NCBI GenBank assembly: GCA_036245525.1
Contig: BTPG01000008.1
Span: 34,910,447 to 34,974,446 of the forward strand
Direction of reading: 5' to 3'
Source: Semisulcospira habei
Taxonomy: Eukaryota; Mollusca; Gastropoda; Semisulcospiridae
DNA: 64,000 nt
The notes below the pieces were generated by a model, which saw only the letters and a list, made by a program, of their open reading frames with translations, did not search any database and had not been told where the DNA came from. Shown here in pieces: positions 63,581 through 64,000 of this stretch (positions are counted from its first letter, which is position 1; each line of letters opens with the position of its first letter). The translations under genes and the position numbers were made by a program.

Positions 63581-63639
63581 ACTCCCACAGTTGCTACACA
63601 GTCTTAACTACCTGTATATACTGTCAGTGGACGCTGGTT

Positions 63640-63735
63640 CCGCATTTCAAATCATTGTATGTTCACTGTCAAAGATCCCCAGATGTCAAAGGAACATGAA
63701 TACAAAGCGATTTTAGCAAGGGGCATAGATCCTTT
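63640..63735. repeat. Hairpin family A, half copy
   Basis: AAAGATCCCCAGATGTCAAAGGAACATGAATACAAAGCG and AGCAAGGGGCATAGATCC are the left half of a complete family A element. The core and right half are missing. Confidence 0.8.
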
Positions 63736-64000
63736 CTGTGTTTAGCGATTGTTTCATACGTTCTGAAACAATCCCCGAACACATAATGAAATTAAACAGT
63801 TCAACGAGTAACACATTTTTTCGGAATGGGTAAATCTTGTTACGTTAATGTTCGTTTTGGATTCCTTAATGGGATCTTATCGTGTGTATGAGGAAATGCA
63901 GTTTGGGCCATTGTTGTACGCCGATAGGCGTTTTTTTTTTGTTTGGATATGATTAAAGTACTTATTCAAAGTATCTGAGTTGAGGCACACCCAAGAAAGC

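Overview
This is a window of animal nuclear DNA. It holds spliced genes with GT..AG introns, three host genes or gene parts that can be read from split exons, and a very dense load of eukaryotic transposable elements. The mix of a DIRS-type retrotransposon, a Penelope-like element, RTE-like and L2/CR1-like LINEs, hAT elements and short hairpin transposons, plus a trypsin-like protease with a six-cysteine CLIP-like N-terminus, suggests a marine or aquatic invertebrate. A gastropod mollusc is my best guess, but no sequence comparison was possible.

Host genes. (1) The 5' part of TAF5 (TFIID subunit 5) runs on the minus strand from 12599 to the window start. It has five coding exons (the fifth is cut by the window edge), and intron 3 is about 9.4 kb. 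(2) RPL41, the 25-residue ribosomal protein, lies on the plus strand. Its three tiny coding exons (12932, 14533, 16234) are too small for ORF tracks. It starts head-to-head with TAF5, about 180 bases away, behind an ETS-like site and a terminal-pyrimidine tract. (3) A secreted trypsin-like serine protease zymogen of 341 residues occupies eight exons spread over 28.8 kb (23974 to 52742). Exon 1 encodes the signal peptide, exon 2 the CLIP-like knot, and exons 3-8 the activation site and catalytic domain (His130, Asp178, Ser273, specificity Asp267).

Mobile DNA. A degenerate DIRS element (4084-10459) fills TAF5 intron 3 and keeps its inverted terminal repeats and internal complementary region. 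A hAT element (19586-21926, 8-bp target duplication) lies upstream of the protease. Protease intron 1 holds a truncated LINE with a 48-bp target duplication, a Penelope-like element with an inverted upstream arm and a nested TTA-flanked hairpin transposon, a near-full-length RTE-like LINE with a 13-bp duplication, and a fold-back retroposon carrying a textbook hammerhead ribozyme. L2/CR1-like LINE remnants sit in introns 3 and 7 and at 60 kb.

The most striking pattern is a set of short, nearly perfect palindromes, here called hairpin families A to L. There are about 50 copies. Several unrelated families (A, B, C, D, L) end in the same TTAA and a similar TTAACCC or TTAACTC start, and two copies can be seen inserted into TTAA sites of other elements. 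From about 53.6 kb to the end no gene is recognised. That stretch is a mosaic of these hairpins, simple repeats, a CRE-like minisatellite and LINE tails.
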